Shown here in pieces: positions 55,233 through 63,967 of a stretch of DNA of 64,000 bases. Every line of letters begins with the position of its first letter. The stretch's first letter is position 1. The notes under the pieces are model-generated. The model saw nothing but the letters and a program-made list of their open reading frames with translations, ran no database searches and was not told the DNA's origin. The position numbers and the translations under genes were made by a program. The DNA is from Nocardioides sp. Kera G14 (GTDB lineage Bacteria > Actinomycetota > Actinomycetes > Propionibacteriales > Nocardioidaceae): the NCBI RefSeq assembly GCF_020715565.1, contig NZ_CP085839.1, forward strand, positions 558,001 through 622,000. The letters are read 5' to 3'.

Positions 55233-56729
55233 ATGTCCCTCCCCACCGTCGACCACTACGTGGGCGGCCAGTTCATCCCCGGCACCGGCACCCGGACGGG
55301 CGACGTGTACGACCCCGCGCTCGGCCAGGTGACGAAGCAGGTCCGCTTCGCCACGGCCGCTGACGTGGACGCGGCCGTCGAGACCGCCAAGAAGGCCTTC
55401 GCGGACTGGTCGCAGGCTTCGGTCACCAAGCGCACGCAGGTGCTCTTCGCGTTCCGTGAGCTGCTCAACGCCCGCAAGGACGAGCTCGCGCAGATCCTCA
55501 CCTCCGAGCACGGCAAGGTCCTCTCGGACGCGGCCGGCGAGATCGCCCGCGGCCTCGAGGTCGTGGAGTTCGCCTGCGGCATCGCGCACCTGCAGAAGGG
55601 CGCGATGTCAGACCAGGTCTCCACCGGTGTCGACGTCTACTCGGTCCGCCAGCCGCTCGGGGTCGTGGGCATCATCAGCCCCTTCAACTTCCCGGCGATG
55701 GTCCCGATGTGGTTCTTCCCCCTCGCCATCGCGACCGGCAACACGGTCGTCGTGAAGCCGTCGGAGAAGGACCCGTCGGCCTCCAACTGGATCGCCGGCC
55801 TCTGGGAGGAGGCCGGCCTGCCGGCGGGTGTCTACAACGTCATCCACGGTGACAAGGAGGCCGTCGACGCACTCCTCGTGAACCCGGATGTCGCCTCGAT
55901 CTCCTTCGTCGGCTCCACGCCGATCGCGCAGTACGTCTACGAGACCGGCACCAAGCACGGCAAGCGCGTGCAGGCCCTCGGCGGCGCCAAGAACCACATG
56001 CTCGTCCTGCCCGACGCCGACCTCGACCTCGTCGCCGACTCGGCGATCAACGCCGGCTTCGGCTCCGCCGGTGAGCGCTGCATGGCGATCTCGGTCATCG
56101 TCGCGGTCGACGCGGTCGCGGACCCGCTGATCGAGAAGATCAAGGCCCGCATGGCTGCTCTCACCGTGGGTGACGGCCGCCGCGGTTGCGACATGGGCCC
56201 GCTGATCAGCCAGCAGCACCGCGACAAGGTCGCCTCCTACATCGACCTCGCGATCGTCGACGGGGCCGACGTGCTGGTGGACGGCCGCGGCGGCTCGGTC
56301 GACGGTGACGAGGGTGGCTTCTGGCTCAACCCCACGTTGATCGACCGCGTGCCGACGACCTCGAAGGTCTACACCGAGGAGATCTTCGGCCCGGTGCTGT
56401 CGGTCGTCCGCGTGTCCGGCTACGAGGAGGGCCTCGAGCTGATCAACTCCGGCGCCTTCGGCAACGGCACCGCGATCTTCACCAACGACGGCGGCGCCGC
56501 CCGCCGCTTCCAGCGCGAGGTGGAGGTCGGCATGGTCGGCATCAACGTCCCCATCCCCGTCCCGGTCGCCTACCACTCCTTCGGTGGCTGGAAGTCCTCG
56601 CTCTTCGGCGACACCAAGGCCTACGGCACCCACGGCATCGACTTCTTCACCCGCGAGAAGGCCATCACCCAGCGCTGGCTCGACCCGAGCCACGGGGGGA
56701 TCAATCTCGGCTTCCCCCAGAACACCTGA
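55233..56729 (+). CDS. mmsA: CoA-acylating (methyl)malonate-semialdehyde dehydrogenase
   Basis: Encodes 498 residues. GVVGIISPFNFPAMVPMWFFPLA is typical of MmsA rather than simple aldehyde dehydrogenases. The nucleophile is Cys283 in GSAGERCMAISV and the C-terminus RWLDPSHGG is shared with the family. It yields acetyl-CoA or propionyl-CoA, closing the pyrimidine degradation route. A TAAGGAA ribosome site precedes the ATG. Confidence 0.94.
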   Translation: MSLPTVDHYVGGQFIPGTGTRTGDVYDPALGQVTKQVRFATAADVDAAVETAKKAFADWSQASVTKRTQVLFAFRELLNARKDELAQILTSEHGKVLSDAAGEIARGLEVVEFACGIAHLQKGAMSDQVSTGVDVYSVRQPLGVVGIISPFNFPAMVPMWFFPLAIATGNTVVVKPSEKDPSASNWIAGLWEEAGLPAGVYNVIHGDKEAVDALLVNPDVASISFVGSTPIAQYVYETGTKHGKRVQALGGAKNHMLVLPDADLDLVADSAINAGFGSAGERCMAISVIVAVDAVADPLIEKIKARMAALTVGDGRRGCDMGPLISQQHRDKVASYIDLAIVDGADVLVDGRGGSVDGDEGGFWLNPTLIDRVPTTSKVYTEEIFGPVLSVVRVSGYEEGLELINSGAFGNGTAIFTNDGGAARRFQREVEVGMVGINVPIPVPVAYHSFGGWKSSLFGDTKAYGTHGIDFFTREKAITQRWLDPSHGGINLGFPQNT

Positions 56730-56842
56730 TCTGCGTCGACCGGCGGCGCGTTGGCTGCGTTGTCGTCGCTCGACGGCCCGCTTCGCTCTCAGGCCGCCTT
56801 CGCTCCTCCGCCTTGCCACCGCGCGCGCCGGACGACGCAGAT
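56729..56842. repeat. Imperfect inverted repeat in mmsA-nnr spacer
   Basis: ATCTGCGTCG (56729-56738) and CGACGCAGAT (56833-56842) are exact inverted arms, continued by the imperfect CCGGCGGCGCG / CGCGCGCCGG. Inside is a smaller stem (56774-56778 with 56792-56796) and CGCTTCGCTC-type repeats. It probably acts as the mmsA terminator and looks like a dispersed intergenic element. Confidence 0.6.
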
Positions 56843-56853
56843 AGCGTGGTGCT

Positions 56854-58269
56854 GTGAGATTCGCGCACACCGTGGAGCAGGTCCGGGCTGCTGAGGCTGC
56901 GCATCCGGACTTCGTAACGGGCGGGCTGATGCAGCGGGCGGCGCACGGGCTGGCCTCCGCTGTCATGGACTTCGTCGGCGGTGTCTACGGTCGCCGGGTC
57001 GTGCTGCTGGTCGGGTCCGGGGACAACGGTGGCGATGCCTTGTACGCCGGCGCGGTGCTCGCCCGACGAGGCGCCTCCGTCGAGGCGTGGTTGCTCGGCT
57101 CTGGCGCACACCGTGCGGGCTTGACGGCCCTGCGCGCAGCGGGTGGGCGCGTCGCCGAGCCACGTCCGCTGCGGGCGGGATCGGTGGATGTCGTCATCGA
57201 CGGGATCGTGGGGATCGGTGGGCGGGCGGGCCTGCCGGCCCATGTGGCCGAGGCGGTCATCCCGATCAACCCGTCGATCCCGATCGTCGCGGTCGACGTG
57301 CCGAGCGGGGTGGGCGTCGACACCGGGGAGCTCTCGGGGATGGCGATCCGAGCAGATCTCACCGTGACGTTCGGGACGCACAAGGTCGCACACCTCGCCG
57401 ACCCGGCCGCGGCGAACTGCGGAGTCGTCGAGCTGGTCGACCTCGGCCTCACCCTCCCCAGTGCAGAGGTCGAAGCCCTCCAGGCCGTTGACGTCGTGAA
57501 GCTCCTCCGCGCCCCGAGCGACAACGCCCAGAAGTACACCCGGGGCGTCGTCGGAGTCCGCGCCGGTTCCGAGACCTATCCCGGTGCGGCGCTCCTCGCG
57601 GTTGCCGGCGCCGACACCGGGCTGGCCGGCATGGTCCGCTACGTCGGCTCCGCCGCCGAGACGGTCAAAGAGCACCACCCCGAGGTCGTCGGTGCCGGCC
57701 GGGTGCAGGCTTGGGTCGTCGGACCTGGTGGAGGCGACGAGGCCGCAGCCCATTTGAAGGCCGCGGTCGCCGACGGCGTACCGACTGTCGTCGACGCCGA
57801 CGCCCTGCCGCATGTCAGGAAACCCCCGACTCAGAGGCAGGAAAGCCCGGATTCGGCGGGAGGAAAGCACGGGTTCGTGCTGACGCCGCATGCGGGCGAG
57901 CTGGCACAGATGCTGGGGGCGGAGCGCGCAGAGATCGAGGCCCGACCGCTCCACTTCGCCCGGCAGGCGGCGGCGGCGTACGACGCCGTGGTGCTGCTCA
58001 AGGGCAGGCGCACGATCGTCGCCCGACCCGACGGACGGGTCCGGATCAACACGACCGGCACACCCTGGCTCGCCACGGCAGGAGCCGGCGACGTCCTCGC
58101 CGGACTCGTCGGAAGCCTGCTCGCGAGCGGCCTCACACCCTTCGATGCCGCGGGCGTGGGGGCATGGCTCCACGGCGCCGCGGCCACGAGCGCCAGCAGC
58201 GGCGGACCTCTCACCGCCACGAGGGTCGCGGAGGCGATTCCGGGCGTGGTGGGAGAATTGCTCTCATGA
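56854..58269 (+). CDS. nnr: Bifunctional NAD(P)H-hydrate epimerase / ADP-dependent dehydratase
   Basis: Encodes 471 residues. The N-terminal epimerase domain (about 1-210) has LMQRAAHGLA and VVLLVGSGDNGGDALYAGAVLARRG. The C-terminal dehydratase domain has VVGPGGG, VVDADALP, LTPHAGELAQMLG and TTGTPWLATAGAGDVLAGLVG. It repairs hydrated NAD(P)H. Between VDADAL and LTPHAGE lies an extended loop of about 23 residues (Lys/Pro/Gln/Ser-rich) encoded by three 22-bp repeats. The GTG follows TAGCGT by 6 bases without a ribosome site, suggesting a leaderless mRNA. The stop overlaps the alr ATG. Confidence 0.94.
   Translation: MRFAHTVEQVRAAEAAHPDFVTGGLMQRAAHGLASAVMDFVGGVYGRRVVLLVGSGDNGGDALYAGAVLARRGASVEAWLLGSGAHRAGLTALRAAGGRVAEPRPLRAGSVDVVIDGIVGIGGRAGLPAHVAEAVIPINPSIPIVAVDVPSGVGVDTGELSGMAIRADLTVTFGTHKVAHLADPAAANCGVVELVDLGLTLPSAEVEALQAVDVVKLLRAPSDNAQKYTRGVVGVRAGSETYPGAALLAVAGADTGLAGMVRYVGSAAETVKEHHPEVVGAGRVQAWVVGPGGGDEAAAHLKAAVADGVPTVVDADALPHVRKPPTQRQESPDSAGGKHGFVLTPHAGELAQMLGAERAEIEARPLHFARQAAAAYDAVVLLKGRRTIVARPDGRVRINTTGTPWLATAGAGDVLAGLVGSLLASGLTPFDAAGVGAWLHGAAATSASSGGPLTATRVAEAIPGVVGELLS
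57817..57882 (+). repeat. Three tandem 22-bp repeats inside nnr
   Basis: Units at 57817-57838, 57839-57860 and 57861-57882 all begin AGGAAA, continue C/G-C-x-C-x-x-G, and in part share x-TTCG. The period is 22 bases, so each copy is read in a different frame. Three copies total 66 bases, which keeps the gene open. Confidence 0.6.
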
Positions 58270-59420
58270 CCAGCGCAGAGATCGTCGTCGACCTCGGCGC
58301 GATCCGGCACAACGTCCGCACCCTCCTGGCCCACACGGAGACGTCGGTCATGGCGGTGGTCAAGGCCGACGGCTACGGGCACGGCATGGTCGAGGTCGCC
58401 CGCGCGGCCCGCGAGGCCGGCGCCTCCTGGCTCGGCGTCGCGACCCTCCCCGAGGCAGTCGCTCTGCGCGATGCCGGTGATGAGGGTCGCCTGCTCTGCT
58501 GGCTCTCGACCCCGAGCGACAGCTTCGACGAGGTGCTCGCGCGTGACGTCGACGTCAGCGCCTACGACATCCCGACACTCGAGCGGATCCAGGCAGCGGC
58601 AGAGCGCACCGGCACGACGCCGCGCCTCCACCTGAAGGTCGACACCGGTCTCTCCCGCGGCGGCGCGATGCCCGCCGACTGGCACGCCCTCTTCACCCGC
58701 GTCAAGGCCGGTCACGACGCCGGCATGTGGCGCTTCACCGGCATCTTCAGCCACTTCGCCACGAGCGAGGAGCCCGACAACCCCAGCAACGACGCCCAGG
58801 AGAAGGTCTTCCGCGAGGCGCTCGACCTGCTCGCCGAGGTCGGCCTCCAGCCCGAGGTGCGTCACCTCGCCAACTCCGCGGCCGCCGTCACCCGGCCCAG
58901 TGCGCGGTTCGACCTCGTCCGATGCGGCATCGCGACGTACGGCCTCGACCCCGCACCCGGTGTCGACCACGGCCTCGACCTCCGCCCCGCGCTCTCGCTG
59001 CAGGCGGAGCTGGCGATGGTGAAGGAGCTCGAGGCAGGAGCCGCGGTGTCGTACGGCGGCCGGTGGGTCGCTCCGCATGCGACGGTCGTGGGCCTCGTCC
59101 CTGCCGGCTACGCCGAGGGAATCCCGCGGGCCAGCGCAGGCAGTGCCGAAGTCCTTGTCGCCGGTGCCCGGAGGCCGATGAGGGGGAGTGTGTGCATGGA
59201 CCAGTTTGTGGTCGAGCTGGGTGTGGAATGCCGGGATCTGAAACCGGGCGAGCCGGTGCTGCTCCTGGGCCCGGGGACGCAGGGGGAGCCGACGGCGCAG
59301 GACTGGGCGGACGCCTCAGGGACGATCCACTACGAGATCGTCACCCGGCTGGGTGGCAGACTGACTCGGCGTTACGTGGACAGCAACACCGACAGCGGCA
59401 CTGGCACGGGGGAGAACTGA
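58266..59420 (+). CDS. alr: Alanine racemase
   Basis: Encodes 384 residues starting MTSAEIVVDLGAIRHN. The PLP Lys33 is in AVVKADGYGHGM, and the second catalytic Tyr region is AAVSYGGRWVAP. GRSVCMD-like MRGSVCMDQFVVELG is present. It supplies D-alanine for the cell wall. The alr-(hydrolase)-tsaE-tsaB-rimI-tsaD order is conserved in actinobacteria. The stop overlaps the next ATG. Confidence 0.97.
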   Translation: MTSAEIVVDLGAIRHNVRTLLAHTETSVMAVVKADGYGHGMVEVARAAREAGASWLGVATLPEAVALRDAGDEGRLLCWLSTPSDSFDEVLARDVDVSAYDIPTLERIQAAAERTGTTPRLHLKVDTGLSRGGAMPADWHALFTRVKAGHDAGMWRFTGIFSHFATSEEPDNPSNDAQEKVFREALDLLAEVGLQPEVRHLANSAAAVTRPSARFDLVRCGIATYGLDPAPGVDHGLDLRPALSLQAELAMVKELEAGAAVSYGGRWVAPHATVVGLVPAGYAEGIPRASAGSAEVLVAGARRPMRGSVCMDQFVVELGVECRDLKPGEPVLLLGPGTQGEPTAQDWADASGTIHYEIVTRLGGRLTRRYVDSNTDSGTGTGEN

Positions 59421-60457
59421 TGGGCGTGACCGCACGCATCGCCGGCGCCGTGGGCGCCGCCGCCGGCCTGGCCGCGGCCGGCGGGGCCGTCCGCGTCGCC
59501 CAGCGCCGGCGCACCATCTCGCGCCGTGCCGGCGAGGCAGCTCCCTTCGGTTCGCTGCATTCGCCGGCCCGGACCGTCGTCGCCGACGACGGGGTGCCGC
59601 TCCACGTCGAGGTCGACGAGGCCGACTCGGATCTGACGATCGTCTTCGTCCACGGCTACGCCCTCAATCTGGACTGCTGGCACTTCCAGCGCGCGGCCTA
59701 CCGCGGTCTGGTCCGCACGGTCTTCTACGACCAGCGCTCCCACGGCCGCAGCGGCCGCGGCGAGATCAAGGAGGGGACGATCGACCAGCTCGGCCGCGAC
59801 CTCAAGTCGGTGATCGATGCCGTCGTCCCGGACGGTCCGGTCGTGGTCGTGGGCCATTCGATGGGTGGCATGACGATCGTGGCGCTGGCCGAGCAGCTCC
59901 CCGAGCTGATCGGCACGAAGGTCACCGGTGCCGCCCTGATCTCCACGACCGCCGGCGGGCTCGACCCGTCACGTCTCTTCTTCCCGATGGTGCCGTCGCG
60001 GCTCAGCTCGAGCTTCACCGGTGGCGCGATCAGGACTCTCGCGCGCGGTCACCGGATGGTCGACGGCGTACGCCGCCTCGGCCGCGGGATCGCCACGGTC
60101 GCCACCGACACGTTCGCCTTCGGCGACGAGGTGCCGGCCTCCTACGTCGAGTTCGTCGACGACATGCTCTCGGCGACACCGTTCCAGGTCGTCGCGGAGT
60201 TCTTCCCCGGCTTCCGCGAGCTCGACAAGTTCGACTACGTCGCCAACCTCTCCGGCGTGCCGACGACGGTCATCTGCGGCACCGTCGACAGGCTCACCTC
60301 CATCGGGCACAGCCGCAAGCTGCACTCGCGCATCCCCGGCTCGACGCTCGTCGAGTGCCAGGGCGCCGGCCACATGGTCATCCTCGAGCGCCACGGCCAG
60401 GTCAACGCCGCCCTCGACCAGCTGCTGTCGTCGGCACGGGGTCGCGCGCACCGATGA
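59420..60457 (+). CDS. Alpha/beta-hydrolase fold protein
   Basis: Encodes 345 residues. A hydrophobic Ala-rich N-terminal segment (about 5-28) could be a membrane anchor or signal. The hydrolase core has IVFVHGYALNLDCWHFQ, VFYDQRSHGRSG, the nucleophile elbow VVGHSMGGMTIVALAEQ and the late His in GAGHMVILERH. The substrate is unknown. A hydrolase between alr and tsaE is usual in actinobacteria. The start overlaps the alr stop and the stop overlaps the next ATG. Confidence 0.92.
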   Translation: MGVTARIAGAVGAAAGLAAAGGAVRVAQRRRTISRRAGEAAPFGSLHSPARTVVADDGVPLHVEVDEADSDLTIVFVHGYALNLDCWHFQRAAYRGLVRTVFYDQRSHGRSGRGEIKEGTIDQLGRDLKSVIDAVVPDGPVVVVGHSMGGMTIVALAEQLPELIGTKVTGAALISTTAGGLDPSRLFFPMVPSRLSSSFTGGAIRTLARGHRMVDGVRRLGRGIATVATDTFAFGDEVPASYVEFVDDMLSATPFQVVAEFFPGFRELDKFDYVANLSGVPTTVICGTVDRLTSIGHSRKLHSRIPGSTLVECQGAGHMVILERHGQVNAALDQLLSSARGRAHR

Positions 60458-61416
60458 CCGAGACCCTCACCGGCCTCACCACCGAGCGGGTCGGCCCGGA
60501 GTCAGCGGCCGACGTTCTCGCCATCGTGCAGGCAGCCTTCAGCCAACGGCCGCCGATGGACCCGCCCGCCGACGCGCTCTCGGAGACGGTCGAGTCGATC
60601 GCCGCCAAGCTCTCCGCCCTGGGCGGGCTGATCGCGCGTCGCGACGGACAGCCCGTCGGCACGCTCATCCTCGACCCCGTGGACCAGACGGTCTTCATCC
60701 GTCGCTTCGCCGTGATGCCCGGGGAGCAGGGCCACGGCATCGCCCGCGCGATGGTCGACCGTGTCGCCGCCGCTGCTGGCGACCGCTTCCGTGACCTCGC
60801 CGTCATCGCGCGCGAGGAGCTGCCCCGCAACATCCTGTTCTGGGAGCGGCAGGGCTTCCGGGAGATCGCCCGGACGTCGCCGTACGTCGAGATGCGCCGC
60901 CCTCTCCACACGCATGTGGCCACGGTGTCGACGCCGGAGGCCATGCAGCACCTGGGGTCGCGCCTCGGTGCCGTCCTTGCCGCCGGTGACCTGCTCGTGC
61001 TCTCCGGCGAGCTCGGCGCGGGTAAGACGACCTTCACCCAAGGGCTCGCCGAGGGACTGGACGTGCGTGGGCCGATCACGTCGCCGACCTTCGTCATCGC
61101 CAGGATCCATCCTCCGTTGGGCTCCGGGCCGGAGCTCGTGCACGTCGACGCCTACCGGTTGGGCTCCATCGCGGAGCTCGACGACCTCGACCTCGACACC
61201 GATCTCGAGGACGCGGTGACGGTGGTCGAGTGGGGCGCCGGCCTGGCCGAGGGGCTCGCCGAGTCCCGGCTCGAGATCGCCCTCACCCGCGCCCTCGCGG
61301 CCGACGCGCTCGTCGACGCGAGGGAGGGTGAGGACCCGCGTCGCGTCGAGATCACGCCGATCGGCCCCCGTTGGCACGACGTCGACTGGGCCACGATCAC
61401 GGCGGTGATCGACTGA
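60454..61416 (+). CDS. tsaE: GNAT acetyltransferase fused to TsaE
   Basis: Encodes 320 residues. Residues about 1-150 form a GNAT domain: RRFAVMPGEQGHGIARAMVD carries the acetyl-CoA loop Q-x-x-G-x-A (92-97), and NILFWERQGFREIAR is the usual C-terminal strand. Residues about 155-320 are TsaE, with Walker A GELGAGKTT (185-193), the SPTF motif and HVDAYRL. TsaE is the ATPase of the t6A tRNA-modification complex. Most TsaE proteins are about 150 residues without the N-terminal domain. The acetylation substrate is unknown. Confidence 0.93.
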   Translation: MTETLTGLTTERVGPESAADVLAIVQAAFSQRPPMDPPADALSETVESIAAKLSALGGLIARRDGQPVGTLILDPVDQTVFIRRFAVMPGEQGHGIARAMVDRVAAAAGDRFRDLAVIAREELPRNILFWERQGFREIARTSPYVEMRRPLHTHVATVSTPEAMQHLGSRLGAVLAAGDLLVLSGELGAGKTTFTQGLAEGLDVRGPITSPTFVIARIHPPLGSGPELVHVDAYRLGSIAELDDLDLDTDLEDAVTVVEWGAGLAEGLAESRLEIALTRALAADALVDAREGEDPRRVEITPIGPRWHDVDWATITAVID

Positions 61417-62030
61417 TGCTGCTCGCCTTCGACACCGCCACGCCGCAGGTGAGCGTCGCGCTCCACGACGGCACCTCAGTCGTGGCCGAGGAGGCCAGTG
61501 ACCGGGCGATGAAGCACGGGGAGCAGCTCGCTCCGTTGATCTCCGCGGTTCTCGCTGCCGCTGGGGTGACGCCTGCTGAGCTGGCCCGTGTCGGTGTCGG
61601 CGTCGGGCCCGGGCCTTTCACCGGCCTGCGGGTCGGGCTCGTCACCGCCCGCACGTTGGGCTTCGCGCTCGACATCCCCGTCGACGGTGTCTGCTCGCTC
61701 GACGTCCTCGCGCTCGAGGCGGTGTCCACCGGCGCGGTGAACGGGCCCTTCCAGGTCGCCACGGACGCCCGCCGCAAGGAGGTCTACTTCGCCACCTACG
61801 GCCCCTCCGCCGACCGCTTCACCGGCCCGGTCGTCGACCACCCGGCCACACTGCACAGCCACGTCGTGACGGTCGGCGAGGGAGCTGCGCTGTATCCGGA
61901 GGCCTTCCCCGAGGCCGTCGGCCCGCAGCGCCCCTCGGCCGGCTGGCTGGCGCGCGGGTTGGTCGAGGGGCGTTTCGAGGTGGCCCCGCCCGAGCCGCTC
62001 TACCTCCGCCGTCCGGACGCGGAGAAGTGA
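61416..62030 (+). CDS. tsaB: tRNA threonylcarbamoyladenosine biosynthesis protein TsaB
   Basis: Encodes 204 residues starting MLLAFDTATPQVSVAL, with KHGEQLAPLI and VGVGPGPFTGLRVGLVTARTLGFAL, the TsaB signatures. It is the ASKHA-fold scaffold that dimerises with TsaD. The ATG overlaps the tsaE stop (TGATG) and the stop overlaps the next GTG. Confidence 0.96.
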   Translation: MLLAFDTATPQVSVALHDGTSVVAEEASDRAMKHGEQLAPLISAVLAAAGVTPAELARVGVGVGPGPFTGLRVGLVTARTLGFALDIPVDGVCSLDVLALEAVSTGAVNGPFQVATDARRKEVYFATYGPSADRFTGPVVDHPATLHSHVVTVGEGAALYPEAFPEAVGPQRPSAGWLARGLVEGRFEVAPPEPLYLRRPDAEK

Positions 62031-62566
62031 CTCCCGTGAGCAGTTCGCTCCTGAATGGCGAGAGCTGGTTCGAGATCAGGTCGGCCGAGCCGGCCGACGT
62101 CGAGGCGATCGCCGCCTCGGAGCTCGAGTCGTTCCCTGACGATGCTTGGACACCTGCCTATCTGGAGGCCGTCGTGGACGGGCAGATGCCCACCGTCCGC
62201 CTCCTGGCCCTCGAGGTCTCAGACGACCTCGCTGGCCACGCGATCATCTCCATCCTCTTCGAGGACGCCGAGCTCCAGCGGATCGCGGTCCTGCCGGCGT
62301 ACCGGCGACGCGGCTTCGGGCGGCTGCTGCTGAACGCTGCCGAGGGGTTCAGCCAGTCGAAAGGTGCCGAGCGGCTGCTGTTGGAGGTGCGGGAGACGAA
62401 CCAGGCCGCCCTCGCGCTCTACCGGGCGCAGGGCTATGTCGAGATCGACCGCCGCCTCGGTTACTACCGTGACGGCTCGACCGGGATCGTGCTCGAGAAG
62501 CGCCTGGAGCTGCCGCCAGCAACCGTGGGACTGGAGATCAGCGTGGAGGGCGAGATCGATGAGTGA
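62027..62566 (+). CDS. rimI: Ribosomal-protein-alanine N-acetyltransferase RimI
   Basis: Encodes 179 residues from GTG 62027; GTG 62036 is an alternative. GNAT motifs are [25 protein letters not shown] (R-R-x-G-F/G-x-G/A) and [30 protein letters not shown]. RimI acetylates the N-terminus of S18 and related proteins. The extra C-terminal 20 residues are acidic. It overlaps tsaB and tsaD at both ends. Confidence 0.93.
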   Translation: MTPVSSSLLNGESWFEIRSAEPADVEAIAASELESFPDDAWTPAYLEAVVDGQMPTVRLLALEVSDDLAGHAIISILFEDAELQRIAVLPAYRRRGFGRLLLNAAEGFSQSKGAERLLLEVRETNQAALALYRAQGYVEIDRRLGYYRDGSTGIVLEKRLELPPATVGLEISVEGEIDE

Positions 62567-63602
62567 GCCATTGGTCCTCGGGATCGAGACGTCGTGCGAC
62601 GAGACGGGCGTCGGGATCGTGCGCGGGCACACGCTGCTGGCCGACGCGATCGCCAGCTCGGTCGAGCAGCACGCGCGCTTCGGAGGAGTGGTGCCGGAGG
62701 TCGCCTCGCGCGCTCACCTCGAGGCGATGGTCCCGACGATCCAGCGGGCCTGCTCGACCGCCGGCATCGCACTGCGTGACGTCGACGCGATCGCCGTGAC
62801 GTCCGGACCCGGCCTGGCCGGCGCCCTCCTCGTCGGCGTCGCGGCCGCCAAGTCGCTGGCACTGGCCCTCGACAAGCCGATCTACGGCGTCAACCACCTC
62901 GCCGCGCACGTCGCGGTCGACCAGCTCGAGCACGGGGCGTTGCCCGAGCCGTCGATCGCCATGCTCGTCTCCGGCGGGCACTCGTCCCTGCTCAAGGTCA
63001 CCGACCTCACGACCGGGGTCGAGCCGATGGGCGCCACGATCGACGACGCTGCCGGCGAGGCCTTCGACAAGGTGGCACGCCTGTTGGGACTGGGCTTCCC
63101 CGGTGGCCCGATCATCGACCGTACGGCGACCTCCGGGTCGTCCATCGCCATCGACTTCCCCCGCGGCCTGTCGACCCGGAAGGACCTCGAGCGACACCGC
63201 TTCGACTTCTCCTTCTCCGGCCTGAAGACCGCGGTCGCACGTTGGGTCGAGGCCCAGCAGCGCGCCGGTGCCGAGATCAACATCCCCGATGTGGCGGCGT
63301 CCTTCCAGGAGGCGGTCGTCGACATCCTCGTCCGCAAGGCGCTCGACGCCTGCCAGAGCCAAGGCGTCGAGGACCTCGTCATCGGCGGTGGGGTCGCGGC
63401 CAATTCGCGCCTTCGGGTCGTTGCCGAGGAGCGCGCCGCCAAGCTCGGCGTCCGCGTACGCGTCCCCCGCCCCGGCCTCTGCACCGACAACGGCGCCATG
63501 GTCGCCGCCCTCGGATCCGAGATGGTCGCCCGCGGCCGGACGCCGTCGCCGCTCGACCTACCCGCCGACTCCAGCCAGCCGATCGAGTCCGTGCTCGTCT
63601 GA
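62559..63602 (+). CDS. tsaD: tRNA N6-adenosine threonylcarbamoyltransferase TsaD
   Basis: Encodes 347 residues. [15 protein letters not shown] starts the ASKHA fold. Metal-binding His113 and His117 are in [11 protein letters not shown], followed by [11 protein letters not shown] and [37 protein letters not shown] and the late metal Asp in GLCTDNGAM are present. It transfers the threonylcarbamoyl group to A37 of ANN-decoding tRNAs, with TsaB and TsaE. It is the last gene of the operon. In many relatives groES-groL follow; here repeats do. Confidence 0.97.
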   Translation: MSEPLVLGIETSCDETGVGIVRGHTLLADAIASSVEQHARFGGVVPEVASRAHLEAMVPTIQRACSTAGIALRDVDAIAVTSGPGLAGALLVGVAAAKSLALALDKPIYGVNHLAAHVAVDQLEHGALPEPSIAMLVSGGHSSLLKVTDLTTGVEPMGATIDDAAGEAFDKVARLLGLGFPGGPIIDRTATSGSSIAIDFPRGLSTRKDLERHRFDFSFSGLKTAVARWVEAQQRAGAEINIPDVAASFQEAVVDILVRKALDACQSQGVEDLVIGGGVAANSRLRVVAEERAAKLGVRVRVPRPGLCTDNGAMVAALGSEMVARGRTPSPLDLPADSSQPIESVLV

Positions 63603-63614
63603 GGCCTTGGCTTC

Positions 63615-63637
63615 GAGGCTCGCTTCGCTCGCGCCTC
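63615..63637. repeat. GAGGCTCGCTTCGCTCGCGCCTC-type hairpin element
   Basis: A short imperfect palindrome 12 bases after tsaD (arms GAGGC / GCCTC around a CGCTTCGCTCG core). The same CGCTTCGCTC core occurs in the mmsA-nnr spacer. It may end tsaD transcription and looks like a member of a dispersed intergenic family. An inverted pair GGGTCAGC (63681-63688) / GCTGACCC (63753-63760) follows. Confidence 0.5.
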
Positions 63638-63760
63638 AACCAGCGGCGTTCGGCAGGCCCTCCACGCCAACCAGTGGCAGGGGTCAGCTGCGCTCGCGCG
63701 TCAGCCGGCTGGCGGGTGGCTCGGCGGCGGGCCGTCGGGCAGGCTCGCCTCCGCTGACCC

Positions 63761-63906
63761 GACTACGTCATCGGTCTCAACCGTGACCCACTCGGCCTGC
63801 AGTCGGTCACGGTTGTCACCGATGCGTCAGTCGGCCCGGATCACCCACGATCGGCGGTGGCTCCCAGCCTCCGCAGTGGGTCACGGTCGCAACCGATGAC
63901 GTAGTC
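63761..63906. repeat. Triplet of a 32-bp repeat (one inverted, two direct)
   Basis: Copy A (63761-63792) is inverted relative to copies B (63801-63832) and C (63875-63906). In the B/C orientation the core is GGTCACGGT-x4-ACCGATG. A and C agree at 29 of 32 positions and B agrees with A at 25 of 32. Each core contains a small CGGT-x4-ACCG palindrome. The spacing A-B is 8 bases and B-C 42 bases. No ORF with plausible content covers the spacer 63603-63967. Confidence 0.75.
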
Positions 63907-63967
63907 CTCCTAGGGCACGCCGCCCGCCGGCGTGAGCACCGCCCAGCCCGGCGAGGGCCACGGGAGC

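Noticed and set aside
57817..57882. 22-bp repeats considered as a CRISPR array
   Set aside because: Units are contiguous without spacers, diverged, and inside a coding gene. No cas genes are near.
63761..63906. 32-bp repeats considered as a CRISPR array or att site
   Set aside because: One copy is inverted, spacer lengths differ (8 and 42 bases), and there is no integrase or cas gene.
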